IMG/VR virus record: IMGVR_UViG_3300048997_000487
Coordinates: 1-35,259 of that record
From: a virus
Reading direction: 5' to 3' (one strand)
Length of the DNA stretch: 35,259 nt
This document shows, piece by piece, positions 27,841 through 35,259 of the stretch (the stretch's first letter is position 1; each line of letters starts with the position of its first letter). The notes beneath the pieces are model-generated. The model searched no databases and was not told the DNA's origin. It saw only the letters and a list, made by a program, of their open reading frames with translations. The translations under genes and the position numbers were made by a program.

Positions 27841-29943
27841 GTGGCGCTCACCGTGGCGGACCTGATCGGCTACCTCAAGCTGGACAAGGAAGGGTTCACC
27901 GCCGGGCTGGCGACCAGCAAGGAGGAGTTCGGCAAGTTCGGTAAGGACCTGAACACCCAGATCAAGGGCGTCGCCCCGGTCATGGGCTTCCTGGGGCAGT
28001 TCATCAGGTCACAGGCCCAAGGCTCCGCGACCGGGATCCTGGACCTGACCAAGAAGTTCGCCATGATGGGCGCCGCCGCGGCGGCTGGGTCGCTCGTCGC
28101 CGGCGGCGCGCTGGCCGGTATCCCGCTCATCGCGGCCGCGGTCGCCGGGAAGCTGCTGGCCAGCAATGCCCAGCTCAAGGCCAGCTACACCGCGCTGGGC
28201 CAGCACATCAAGACCCAGCTCACCGCGGATGTGCAGTCCCTGGTGCCGGTGGCCCAGCAGGTCGCCAAGCAGCTCGGGTCGGCCTTCGCGCAGATCAATC
28301 CCCAGATCAAGTCGATCTTCTCCGCGCTGGGTCCACAGATCCAGGACTTCATCGACGGCATCACCGGCATGATCTCCAACCTCATGCCCGGCATCCTGGC
28401 CGTGGTCCAGGGCAGCGGCACCGTGATCTCCGCTCTCGCGGACGGACTGTCCCAACTGGGCACCGGGTTGTCCGGGTTCTTCCAGGGCATGCTGTCCGGA
28501 GCGAACGGCGCCGCCGCCGGCCTACACGCCCTGCTGGCCGGACTGGGCCAGATCCTGCCCGTCCTCGGCCAGCTCATCGGCGCGCTCGCGCAGGCCGGCG
28601 GCCCGATCCTCGCCGCGCTGATGCCGATCCTGCAGCAGATCATCACCGTGCTGGCCGGCGCGCTGATCCCGCTGTTCCAGAACCTCGGCCCGGTGATCGC
28701 CTCGCTGCTGCCGGCGCTGTCCCCGGTGGTCGCCGCGTTCGGCCGGCTGCTGCAGATCGCGCTGCCGGTGGTCGAGTCACTGGGCACGCAACTGGCCGAC
28801 GTGCTCACCATGCTGGCCCCGCTGTTCGTGCAGATCCTCGACGCGATCGCCCCGCTGATCCCGTCGGTGGTCTCGCTGATGGGGCCGTTCACCGATCTGG
28901 TGCCGGTGTTCGCGCAGATCGTGACCCAGCTGATCACCGGGCTGGCGCCGATCCTGGTCGACCTGGTGCCGATCATCGGGCAGATCGTGTCCGCGTTCGA
29001 GGAACTCATCGCCAACGGGCTCACCTCGCTGCTAGCCGCGATCATGCCGCTGATACCGCCGCTGGGGAAGCTGGCCGTCATCATCGCCCAGGCCCTGCTC
29101 AAGGCGTTGACGGAGATCGGCCCGGTCTTCCTCAAGGTGTTCCAGGCGATACTACCGATTCTCGTGCCGGTCGGTTCGCTGCTCAATCTGCTACTGAAAT
29201 TGCAGCCGATTCTGCCGCTGCTCGTCATCGGGTTTATGGCCTTCAAGGTGATCACCACGCTAGTCGGCGTGTTCAAGATCGTGCAATCAGCTTTTAGCAC
29301 AATGACCACGATCCTGGCCGCGAACCCGTTCATCCTGATCGCTATCGCGGTCGCCGCCATCGCCCTGCTGATCATCACCAACTGGACCCACATCAAGGGT
29401 TTCCTGGGTGACGTGTGGCACGCGATCGCCAGCGTCGCTGGCACAGTGTGGCACTCGATCACCGGGTTCTTCGGCGACGTCGTGCGCGACATCGAGGGCA
29501 TTCTCGGTGGGATGGGCCGGATCGGCGCACATTTGTGGGACTGGCTCGGCGCTGGGCTGAAGGCCGTCGTCGACGGTGTGATTCACGGGATCAACTGGAT
29601 GATCGACCGGATAAACGGCCTGATCCATGGCGTCAATGACGTTACCGGCATCGTCGGTATCCCCCACATCCCGGACATCCCCCACGTGCCCTACCTGGCG
29701 GCCGGTGGTCTGCTCACCGCCGGTGGTCTCGCACGGGTCGGCGAGGGTGGCGCGGAGACCGTGGCGCTGCCCAGGGGTGCCGCGGTGTTCCCGCACGGCA
29801 GCGAGCCGGCTGGCGGCGGGAACGGTGGCGGGACGGTGTTCCAGATCATGCCCGGCGGCAGCCGCCTGGATCGGCTGTTCGTGGAGTGGCTGAAGACGGT
29901 TGTCCGCGAGCGGGGAGGTAACCCGGTGGTGTTCGGCCCATGA
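27841..29943 (+). CDS. Tape measure protein
   Basis: GTG start; 700 aa, directly after the chaperones. The N-terminus (VADLIGYLKLDKEGFTAGLA) is typical, the middle has glycine/alanine hydrophobic segments and long helical repeats of the type LxPxLxxLxxAL (for example GLGQILPVLGQLIGALAQAG), and there is a hydrophobic stretch around 470-515 (FILIAIAVAAIALLIITNW). The C-terminus has GGLARVGEGGAETVALPRG, a common end. At roughly 0.15 nm per residue the tail would be about 100 nm. Base use relaxes near 29150-29330, possibly a mosaic joint. Confidence 0.92.
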   Translation: MALTVADLIGYLKLDKEGFTAGLATSKEEFGKFGKDLNTQIKGVAPVMGFLGQFIRSQAQGSATGILDLTKKFAMMGAAAAAGSLVAGGALAGIPLIAAAVAGKLLASNAQLKASYTALGQHIKTQLTADVQSLVPVAQQVAKQLGSAFAQINPQIKSIFSALGPQIQDFIDGITGMISNLMPGILAVVQGSGTVISALADGLSQLGTGLSGFFQGMLSGANGAAAGLHALLAGLGQILPVLGQLIGALAQAGGPILAALMPILQQIITVLAGALIPLFQNLGPVIASLLPALSPVVAAFGRLLQIALPVVESLGTQLADVLTMLAPLFVQILDAIAPLIPSVVSLMGPFTDLVPVFAQIVTQLITGLAPILVDLVPIIGQIVSAFEELIANGLTSLLAAIMPLIPPLGKLAVIIAQALLKALTEIGPVFLKVFQAILPILVPVGSLLNLLLKLQPILPLLVIGFMAFKVITTLVGVFKIVQSAFSTMTTILAANPFILIAIAVAAIALLIITNWTHIKGFLGDVWHAIASVAGTVWHSITGFFGDVVRDIEGILGGMGRIGAHLWDWLGAGLKAVVDGVIHGINWMIDRINGLIHGVNDVTGIVGIPHIPDIPHVPYLAAGGLLTAGGLARVGEGGAETVALPRGAAVFPHGSEPAGGGNGGGTVFQIMPGGSRLDRLFVEWLKTVVRERGGNPVVFGP

Positions 29944-32702
29944 GCAGCGACCTGGTCACCGAGCTGTACACCGGGCCGGCCACCGGGTGGGTCGCCGGCA
30001 GCGTCTACACCCGCGACAACGTCGCCATCGCCCGCGGCACGGGCGACGAGTCCACCTCGGCCGTCCCGTCCACAGCGGACTTCAGCCTCAACAACCGGGT
30101 TGGCAACAACTGGGATCCGCGCAACCCGACCGGGCTGTACTACGGGCAGATCGGCAAGAACACGCCCTGCCGGATCGGGCTGACCACACTGACCGACTCG
30201 TTCACCCGCACCGTGGCGTCCGGATGGGGCTCTACGCCGGCCCCGGTCTCGCTGGCATGGACCGCGGTCGGCTCCGGCGGCACGGTCAACCCGACCGACA
30301 CGTCCGTGTCCGGCGGCTTCGGGCTGCACAGCGTGCCGGCCACGAACGCCTACCGGCTCAACGTGGTCACCGGCGAGACCTACCTCGACGTCGACGTGCG
30401 GGTGGACTGCCTCGTGCTGTCGGGCACGAACGTGACCGGCGGCAACATCGAGCCCGCCAACGTGATCGTCCGCTACACCTCGAGCAGCGCCTACTACATG
30501 GCGCGGGTCAGCATCGACACCAGCCAACAGGTCAGCATCGGCATCCTCTACGTCGACGGCTCGGTGCTCGTCGCATCGGTCGCGGTCGCCGGCCTGACCC
30601 ACACCGGCGGAAACACACTGCGGGTGCGGTGCCAGGCCGAGGGCCAGTCGATCCGCGCGAAGGTGTGGGACGCGGCCAAACCCGAGCCCTACGACTGGCA
30701 GGTGGCCGGGAACTACATCTCGCTGGGCAAGCCGGTGGCCGACGCCGCCGGCGGTTTCGGGGTGCGCTCCGGTGTCGCTACCGGCAACACCAACGCCGCG
30801 CCCGTGGTGTTCTCCTACGACAACCTGGTCGTGTCATCGCCGCGGTTCGCCGGTGAGGTCGGCGGCTGGGTGCAGGGCGCCGACCAAACCAACCAGGACC
30901 GCTACGTCAAGGTCTCCGCGGCCGGCCCGCTGCGGCGCCTGGGACAGCCCAGCAGCCCCGTGCTGAAGTCCACCCTGCGCCGCTCCATCCCGACGCTGGG
31001 GTCGCAGCTGGTGGCGTACTGGCCCTGCGAGGACGGCACGAACGCCACGTCGATCGCGTCCGGCCTGCCCGGCGGCGTGCCGATGGCGATCGTCGGCGCG
31101 CCATCGATGGCGTCCTACACCGGGTTCCCGTCCACCGCGCCGATTCCGACGATGGCCGCGGCCGGCACCACCTCGTCCCTGGTGGGCACCGTGCCGCAGT
31201 ACGCCGCGACCGGCTCGTGGCAGGTGCGGTGCTTGGTATTTCTCGCCAACGCCACCGACGGATCGGTGCTGGTGCGTGTCAACTCGTCCGGCACCGCGAC
31301 GACATGGGACGTCAGCTTTGCAGCGCCGAACGACCTCAACGTCAAGGTGTATAACACCTCCGGCACGAAAATCTATGACCAGACAATCGGGTTCGCGGTG
31401 AACAACACCGCATTCCGGATGTCGCTACAAGTGACGCCGTCCGGCGGCAACTTGTCCTACACACTGTCCACTTTGGGGCTCGGCGTGGGCCTGGCCGCTG
31501 GCTATTTCACCGACACCATTACGGGACAGAGCGCACCGTCGGTCACGGCCGTCAGCATCAACCCGTTCAGCCAGGCTGGCAATTGTTCGTTCGGACAGAT
31601 CACCGTCGAGTCGACGACGACCGATATCTTCGCGCTGGTCGCCCAATTCAATGCCTACCAGGGCGAGAGCGCGATCGACCGCATGATCCGGTTGTGCGGC
31701 GAGAACAATGTCAACTTCGACTTCGCCAGGACCAGTCTGGTCTCGGCGTTGATGGGGCCGCAGGGCATCAACACCCTGGTGAACCTGCTCAACGAGGCGG
31801 CCGCGCTCGACATGGGACAGCTGTGCGAGACCCGCGGCCGGGTCGGGCTGCTCTACCTCGGCCTGGGATGGCACTACAACCAAGCGGCCACCCTGACCAT
31901 CGACGTCACCCAGCTGGCCAGCCCACCGCTGCCGGTCGACGACGACCAGCAGACCCACAACGACGTCACCGTCACCCGCCAGGGCGGCTCATCGGCCAAC
32001 GCCACGCTGACCACCGGGCGCATGTCGACCTTGCCGGCCGGCCAAGGCGGCATCGGCGACTACCCCATCGGCCCGACCCTCAACGCCAACGCCGACAGCC
32101 AGCTGCCCGACCTGGCCGGCTGGCAGCTGCACCTGGGCACCGTCGACGCCGCGCGCTATCCGCAGCTGCCGCTGCGGCTCGTGCATCCACCGTCCGCGGC
32201 CAAGCGGGGCCTGTTCCTGGCGGCGTTGGCGGTCACGATGCCCAACAAGATCGTGGCCACCGGGATCACCCCGGACTCGCTGCCGCTGCTCGCGCGGGGC
32301 TACACCGAGACCTACGCGTTCTCCTCGCCCGGCCTGCTGATCGACTTCGTGTTCAACTGCGTGCCCGGTTCGCCCTACGACATCCTCACCCTGGACGACA
32401 CCACGCTGGGCCGGCTGGACTCCGACACCACCACCCTGCACGACGCCACCATCAGCTCGAGCGTCACCTCGTTCCAGGTGGACATCGGCGACGGGACACT
32501 GTGGACAACCACCGCGGGTGACTGGCCAGTGAAAATCAAAATGGGTGGCGAGGTCATGTCCGTCGGCGCGATCTCCGGCACCAGCTCGCCGCAGACGTTC
32601 TCCAGCGTCACCCGCTCGGTGAACGGGGTCGTGAAAGGCCACAGCGCGGGCGAGCAAATCCACGTGGCGCAACCGGTGTATCTGGGCCTGGGGAGGAACT
32701 GA
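29940..32702 (+). CDS. Large minor tail / baseplate protein with inserted lectin-like domains
   Basis: Protein of 920 aa overlapping the tape measure gene by four bases. Residues 1-80 (LYTGPATGWVAGSVYTRDNV, FSLNNRVGNNWDPRNPTGLY) match the N-terminal tail-tip pattern of actinophages. About 85-300 is a concanavalin/LamG-like jelly-roll (TDSFTRTVASGWGSTPAP, AYRLNVVTGETYLDVDVRVD), about 350-550 a second such domain (LVAYWPCEDGTNATSIASGL, SWQVRCLVFLANATDG), and the C-terminal part returns to a tail fold (ESAIDRMIRLCGENNVNFDF). Probably the host-contact protein of the tail tip. The 31250-31700 region is less GC-biased, hinting at domain exchange. Confidence 0.85.
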   Translation: MSSDLVTELYTGPATGWVAGSVYTRDNVAIARGTGDESTSAVPSTADFSLNNRVGNNWDPRNPTGLYYGQIGKNTPCRIGLTTLTDSFTRTVASGWGSTPAPVSLAWTAVGSGGTVNPTDTSVSGGFGLHSVPATNAYRLNVVTGETYLDVDVRVDCLVLSGTNVTGGNIEPANVIVRYTSSSAYYMARVSIDTSQQVSIGILYVDGSVLVASVAVAGLTHTGGNTLRVRCQAEGQSIRAKVWDAAKPEPYDWQVAGNYISLGKPVADAAGGFGVRSGVATGNTNAAPVVFSYDNLVVSSPRFAGEVGGWVQGADQTNQDRYVKVSAAGPLRRLGQPSSPVLKSTLRRSIPTLGSQLVAYWPCEDGTNATSIASGLPGGVPMAIVGAPSMASYTGFPSTAPIPTMAAAGTTSSLVGTVPQYAATGSWQVRCLVFLANATDGSVLVRVNSSGTATTWDVSFAAPNDLNVKVYNTSGTKIYDQTIGFAVNNTAFRMSLQVTPSGGNLSYTLSTLGLGVGLAAGYFTDTITGQSAPSVTAVSINPFSQAGNCSFGQITVESTTTDIFALVAQFNAYQGESAIDRMIRLCGENNVNFDFARTSLVSALMGPQGINTLVNLLNEAAALDMGQLCETRGRVGLLYLGLGWHYNQAATLTIDVTQLASPPLPVDDDQQTHNDVTVTRQGGSSANATLTTGRMSTLPAGQGGIGDYPIGPTLNANADSQLPDLAGWQLHLGTVDAARYPQLPLRLVHPPSAAKRGLFLAALAVTMPNKIVATGITPDSLPLLARGYTETYAFSSPGLLIDFVFNCVPGSPYDILTLDDTTLGRLDSDTTTLHDATISSSVTSFQVDIGDGTLWTTTAGDWPVKIKMGGEVMSVGAISGTSSPQTFSSVTRSVNGVVKGHSAGEQIHVAQPVYLGLGRN

Positions 32703-33178
32703 TGACGTTCACCGCCGGCCAGACCGCGACAGCCGCGGCATTGAACGGCGCGTCCGGAGTGCAGACCGCCGGCGGCATCTGGCGCGTCACGAACTCGGCG
32801 TCCACATCGGCTACCACCGAGCTGGTGTGGGGCACCACACCCACCCTGGCGCTGGCCGCGTCCAGCACCTACGAGGCCATCGCCGACGTCTACCTGCTCA
32901 ACTCCGGTTCAGCCGTGGACCTGTATATCGTGCGGATCCGGGACACCAACGTGGCCGGCACCATCCGGCAGGCCATCGACGCCTACCCCACCACCACCTC
33001 GGGCACCGGGCCGTACCCGGTGCGGTGCGTCTACACCTTCACGACGTCGACGGCGGGGAACTTCGTGTTCGCCGGCACGATCCAACGGGCCAGCGGCGCG
33101 GAAACTGCGCAGGTCGTCGCCGGCTCGAAACTCGAGGTCGTCCTCAAGGGATCGTCCAGCGTGTACTCGACGGTATAG
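32702..33178 (+). CDS. Tail fibre / tip-associated protein
   Basis: Protein of 158 aa; start shares a base with the preceding stop (TGATG). MTFTAGQTATAAALNGAS is a typical start of small actinophage fibre proteins. The rest is beta-rich (TSATTELVWGTTPTLALAAS, VDLYIVRIRDTNVAGTIRQA, NFVFAGTIQRASGAETAQVV), compatible with a jelly-roll knob. Presumed to attach to the large tip protein. Confidence 0.72.
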   Translation: MTFTAGQTATAAALNGASGVQTAGGIWRVTNSASTSATTELVWGTTPTLALAASSTYEAIADVYLLNSGSAVDLYIVRIRDTNVAGTIRQAIDAYPTTTSGTGPYPVRCVYTFTTSTAGNFVFAGTIQRASGAETAQVVAGSKLEVVLKGSSSVYSTV

Positions 33179-33243
33179 AGAATCGTCGCGGCTATCCGAA
33201 GATTGGCGCCCCGGACCACGGCGCCGAGAGAGGCAGATACCTC

Positions 33244-33537
33244 ATGACAACTCCGGAAGCACCCACCAGCGGTGAACTGCTGCGCGCTATCGGGCGGCTG
33301 GAGAAAACCACCGATCAACTCGGCGGGAAGATCGACCGACTGGACGACAGGTGGGACGGCCACGCCGAGCAGATCACCCGCGGCGAAGTGCGCCTGTCCA
33401 ATGTGGAGAAGACGCTCGACTCGGAACGGCAGGCCCGGATGGCATTGGGTGTCCAGATCAAGGCGGCGCTGGTGGCCGGCTGTGTCGGTGTCGTCGGCGG
33501 TGTCGCCGCCTCCTGGATCTCGCTCGTCCACCACTGA
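33244..33537 (+). CDS. Holin candidate, XhlA-like: coiled coil plus one membrane helix
   Basis: Protein of 97 aa from ATG 33244, preceded by GAGAGAGG. Residues 10-65 form a charged coiled coil (LLRAIGRLEKTTDQLGGKID, RLSNVEKTLDSERQARMAL) and 69-92 a single membrane helix (IKAALVAGCVGVVGGVAASW) with a short tail. This layout equals XhlA/DUF2746-type proteins that act with or as holins. The endolysin gene follows 16 bases later. A second, canonical holin is not visible. Confidence 0.72.
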   Translation: MTTPEAPTSGELLRAIGRLEKTTDQLGGKIDRLDDRWDGHAEQITRGEVRLSNVEKTLDSERQARMALGVQIKAALVAGCVGVVGGVAASWISLVHH

Positions 33538-33553
33538 AGGGAGGTGTCCCGCG

Positions 33554-34372
33554 ATGACCCGCAAGATGGCCGACGCCGTCAACCCGTTCAATATTCCGGT
33601 CGGCGTCTACCCGCTGGTCGCCGGCTACATCAACGGGCCGATCAGCCAGTGGCCGGCGGCCGGCTGGGCTCGGCACGCCGGGCACTCGATCCTGGTCCGC
33701 ATCACCGTGACGGCCGCCGTCAACGACGGACATGTGCTCGATGTGGAAAAGGGCGACGCCACCCCGACGCAGGCCCCACCCTGGGTGAAGATGCGCCGCG
33801 CGGCCGGCGCCGACCCGACTGTCTACTGCTCGGAAGCGGCCTGGCCAGCGGTCCGGCAGGCATTCATCGACGCAAAGGTTCCCCAGCCGCACTACTGGGT
33901 GGCCGCCTACCCCGGCGAAGGTGCGTCGGTCATCCCGGCCGGCGCGATCGCGCACCAATACGTGGACCTGGGACCACTCGACGAATCCATCGTGGAGAAT
34001 CCCTGGCCCGGCGTCGACACGGAGGTTGATGTGCAGATCACCGATCCCGTCCCGACCAACCCCGTCCCGGGCTCGGTCGGCGCGGCGCTCAACGACGTGC
34101 TGTACGGCCAGGACGGCGTGCGCCCGGCCGGCCAGCTCGCGCTGGACATGTTCACCGTCAAGACGCAGCTGGCCGCGCTGGCCGGCGCGCTGCCGGCCGA
34201 GCACGCCGAGGTGCTCGCCGCGATCCAGGCCGTCCCGGTCGCGCAGGTCGACCCGGCCGCGCTGGAAGCGGCGGGCCTGCCACAACAGATCGTGGCCGCG
34301 CTCCTGGCGGCCATCAGCAAGGCGGCCACCCCGGCCGCACCCGCCATCACCACCGGAGGTTCTCCAGCATGA
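33554..34372 (+). CDS. Endolysin, GH25-like lysozyme
   Basis: Protein of 272 aa from an ATG with GGGAGG upstream. Residues 8-160 follow the GH25-like pattern of actinophage lysins: VGVYPLVAGYINGPISQWPA, GHVLDVEKGDATPTQAPPWV with the acidic Asp-x-Glu pair, DPTVYCSEAAWPAVRQAFID, VPQPHYWVAAYPGEG and IPAGAIAHQYVDLGPLDESI. It would cut the glycan chain of peptidoglycan. The remainder is Ala/Val-rich and helical and may bind the wall. No signal peptide, so a holin must release it. Next gene starts in its stop. Confidence 0.85.
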   Translation: MTRKMADAVNPFNIPVGVYPLVAGYINGPISQWPAAGWARHAGHSILVRITVTAAVNDGHVLDVEKGDATPTQAPPWVKMRRAAGADPTVYCSEAAWPAVRQAFIDAKVPQPHYWVAAYPGEGASVIPAGAIAHQYVDLGPLDESIVENPWPGVDTEVDVQITDPVPTNPVPGSVGAALNDVLYGQDGVRPAGQLALDMFTVKTQLAALAGALPAEHAEVLAAIQAVPVAQVDPAALEAAGLPQQIVAALLAAISKAATPAAPAITTGGSPA

Positions 34373-34626
34373 GCACTCCCACCCCCGCCGAGCCCACCGC
34401 GCAGACCGTCGTGGCCGACGTGCACCAGGTGCTCGACACCGCCAAGACGGGCGCCCTGGAAGTCGTGGCCGCGGTCGAGCACATCGACTTCGGCACCGTC
34501 CTGGACGACGCCAAGCGGGTCATCCACGACAGCATCGAGGCCCTCAAGGCGAGCCTGCACGACCTGTTCCACGGCGCGCAGCCCAGCGCCCCGGCGGTGC
34601 CGACGCAGGTGCCCCCGACGTCCTGA
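34369..34626 (+). CDS. Small helical protein at the end of the lysis cassette
   Basis: Protein of 85 aa in an ATGA overlap with the endolysin. Two amphipathic helices (VVADVHQVLDTAKTGALEVV and FGTVLDDAKRVIHDSIEALK) and a Pro-rich tail. No membrane helix. May assist lysis; nothing in the sequence proves this. The late operon ends just after it at a strong terminator. Confidence 0.65.
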   Translation: MSTPTPAEPTAQTVVADVHQVLDTAKTGALEVVAAVEHIDFGTVLDDAKRVIHDSIEALKASLHDLFHGAQPSAPAVPTQVPPTS

Positions 34627-34637
34627 CGGCGGCGGCA

Positions 34638-34690
34638 AGCGGCCCCCGTGCTCACCATCTCGGTGAGCACGGGGGCCGCTTTTTTTCTTT
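34638..34690 (+). terminator. Strong rho-independent terminator of the late operon
   Basis: A perfect 19-bp stem (34638-34656 with 34662-34680) and a five-base loop, followed by TTTTTTCTTT. Arms begin AGCGGCCCCC and end GGGGGCCGCT. It closes the structural and lysis operon and protects the convergent minus-strand genes from read-through. No A-run precedes it, so it works for rightward transcription only. Confidence 0.93.
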
Positions 34691-34733
34691 CGTGCGCCCG
34701 GCCAGGTCTCGTCTGCGGGCCGTCGGCGCGGTG

Positions 34734-34838
34734 TTATCGGGCGCGGTGACGGCCACGCCCCTGTGGCCCGATCTCCCGGATCGCGGCGATAGCGCCGAGG
34801 CACATGCCGAGCACGTCGAACACGACCAGCGCGATCAT
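34734..34838 (-). CDS. Tiny 34-aa membrane protein
   Basis: ATG at 34838 overlaps the stop of the upstream gene (ATGA). The peptide has one hydrophobic helix (MIALVVFDVLGMCLGAIAAI) and a basic tail. Last gene of a three-gene minus-strand operon. Function unknown. Confidence 0.5.
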   Translation of the reverse strand: MIALVVFDVLGMCLGAIAAIREIGPQGRGRHRAR

Positions 34839-35080
34839 GCCGACTCGATAGCCCGCACATCTGACATCCCGGCGTCGACGACGTCGTCCGCCTCCAACTC
34901 GGCCGCGCGAGTCCGCAGCAGGAAGACCATGGTGTCGAGGTACGCGGCCATGTCGCGCAGGCCAGCGGCAGGCAGCAGGCCGTCCTCGGTGAGGCGACCG
35001 AACAGCGCGAGTACCTCTTGGCCGACCGTCAGGTTGACTTCCGCCACCCGCGCCAGCAGCTCCCGGTCCGCCGCGATCAC
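34835..35080 (-). CDS. Hypothetical 81-aa helical protein
   Basis: GTG at 35080 overlaps the upstream stop (GTGA), which decides this start over longer upstream frames that would be Arg/Pro-rich. Product: LLARVAEVNLTVGQEVLALF, GRLTEDGLLPAAGLRDMAAY, LDTMVFLLRTRAAELEADDV, wholly helical and acidic, perhaps a dimer. No family recognised. It may be a lysogeny-expressed gene. Confidence 0.65.
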   Translation of the reverse strand: MIAADRELLARVAEVNLTVGQEVLALFGRLTEDGLLPAAGLRDMAAYLDTMVFLLRTRAAELEADDVVDAGMSDVRAIESA

Positions 35081-35259
35081 GCCGACCCCCGGTGTCCGTC
35101 GCGGCCGCCGTGCAGCTGCCGCCGTGCCGCGATGCGGGCACGGGCGTCCCGTCTGCGCCGGCGAGAGCGCTGGGCCGGTGACTCCAGCCACGCGATCCCG
35201 AGCGCGGCAGCCACGATCACGGCCACCGGCAGGATGGAATCCAGAGCCGCCGCGGTCAC
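35077..35259 (-). CDS. Small membrane protein, possibly partial at the window edge
   Basis: The frame begins with GTG at the last base of the window and gives 60 aa: a membrane helix (ILPVAVIVAAALGIAWLE) and then a very basic tail (RSRRRRRDARARIAARRQ). Whether this GTG is the true start cannot be seen. Coupled by GTGA to the next minus-strand gene. Confidence 0.55.
   Translation of the reverse strand: MTAAALDSILPVAVIVAAALGIAWLESPAQRSRRRRRDARARIAARRQLHGGRDGHRGSA

Noticed and set aside
28185-29501. A 438-aa minus-strand frame antisense to the tape measure gene
   Set aside because: Ser/Ile/Thr-rich mirror of a repetitive coding sequence; no domain or start signal.
33205-33225. GGCGCC hairpin upstream of the holin candidate
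   Set aside because: Only six pairs of a self-complementary hexamer in GC-rich DNA and no T-run; not distinguishable from chance.
1-35259. Search for direct repeats marking attL/attR
   Set aside because: No convincing pair was found at the two ends by eye; the element probably extends beyond the window on one or both sides.

Overview
The window is about 35 kb of very GC-rich DNA with the gene order of a temperate, long-tailed (siphovirus-type) actinobacterial phage, most likely an integrated prophage. High-GC codon use, many GTG starts, long chains of 4-base ATGA/GTGA stop-start overlaps, DnaA boxes of the actinomycete type (TTGTCCACA) and leaderless-type promoter geometry all point to a filamentous actinomycete host. 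The genus cannot be fixed from sequence alone, and no host gene or att site is visible.

Layout. (1) 1-2049, minus strand: tyrosine integrase, a small membrane protein and a helix-turn-helix regulator. (2) 2050-2199: a divergent switch region full of TGTCA/TGACA half-sites. (3) 2200-11332, plus strand: a compact early operon. It holds an XRE regulator, a probable excisionase, a LuxR-type HTH protein, a stand-alone RapZ C-terminal-like protein, a run of tiny overlapping ORFs, a DUF2303-type protein, Cys-rich metal-binding proteins, a YqaJ/lambda-exo-type nuclease, a degenerate PD-(D/E)XK protein and a homologue of the phiC31 gp3 recombination directionality factor family. (4) 11327-12070: a short replication-type protein flanked by DnaA boxes, perfect palindromes and tandem repeats, which I interpret as a replication origin. 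(5) 12075-14631: a phage zinc finger, a ParB/sulfiredoxin-like protein with different codon use, and accessory genes. (6) 14857-27166: terminase small and large subunits, a permuted NlpC/P60-like peptidase, portal, minor capsid protein, scaffold, major capsid protein, connectors, tail terminator and tail tube. (7) 27163-33178: tail assembly chaperones joined by a -1 frameshift at GGGAAAA, tape measure, a large tail-tip protein and a fibre-like protein. (8) 33244-34626: XhlA-like holin candidate, GH25-like endolysin and a small helical protein, closed by a strong intrinsic terminator (34638-34690). (9) 34734-35259, minus strand: three tiny coupled genes that face the lysis cassette and run off the window.

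How it works together. Integrase, excisionase and the divergent regulators decide between lysogeny and induction. The early operon supplies recombination nucleases but no polymerase, helicase or primase, so replication probably relies on host DnaA and replisome at the candidate origin. A late promoter candidate near 14668-14697 would drive packaging, morphogenesis and lysis. Points most worth a second look are the origin, the RapZ-C-like protein, the gp3-family protein in an element that integrates with a tyrosine recombinase, the PD-(D/E)XK protein lacking its catalytic lysine, and the minus-strand genes at the right end.
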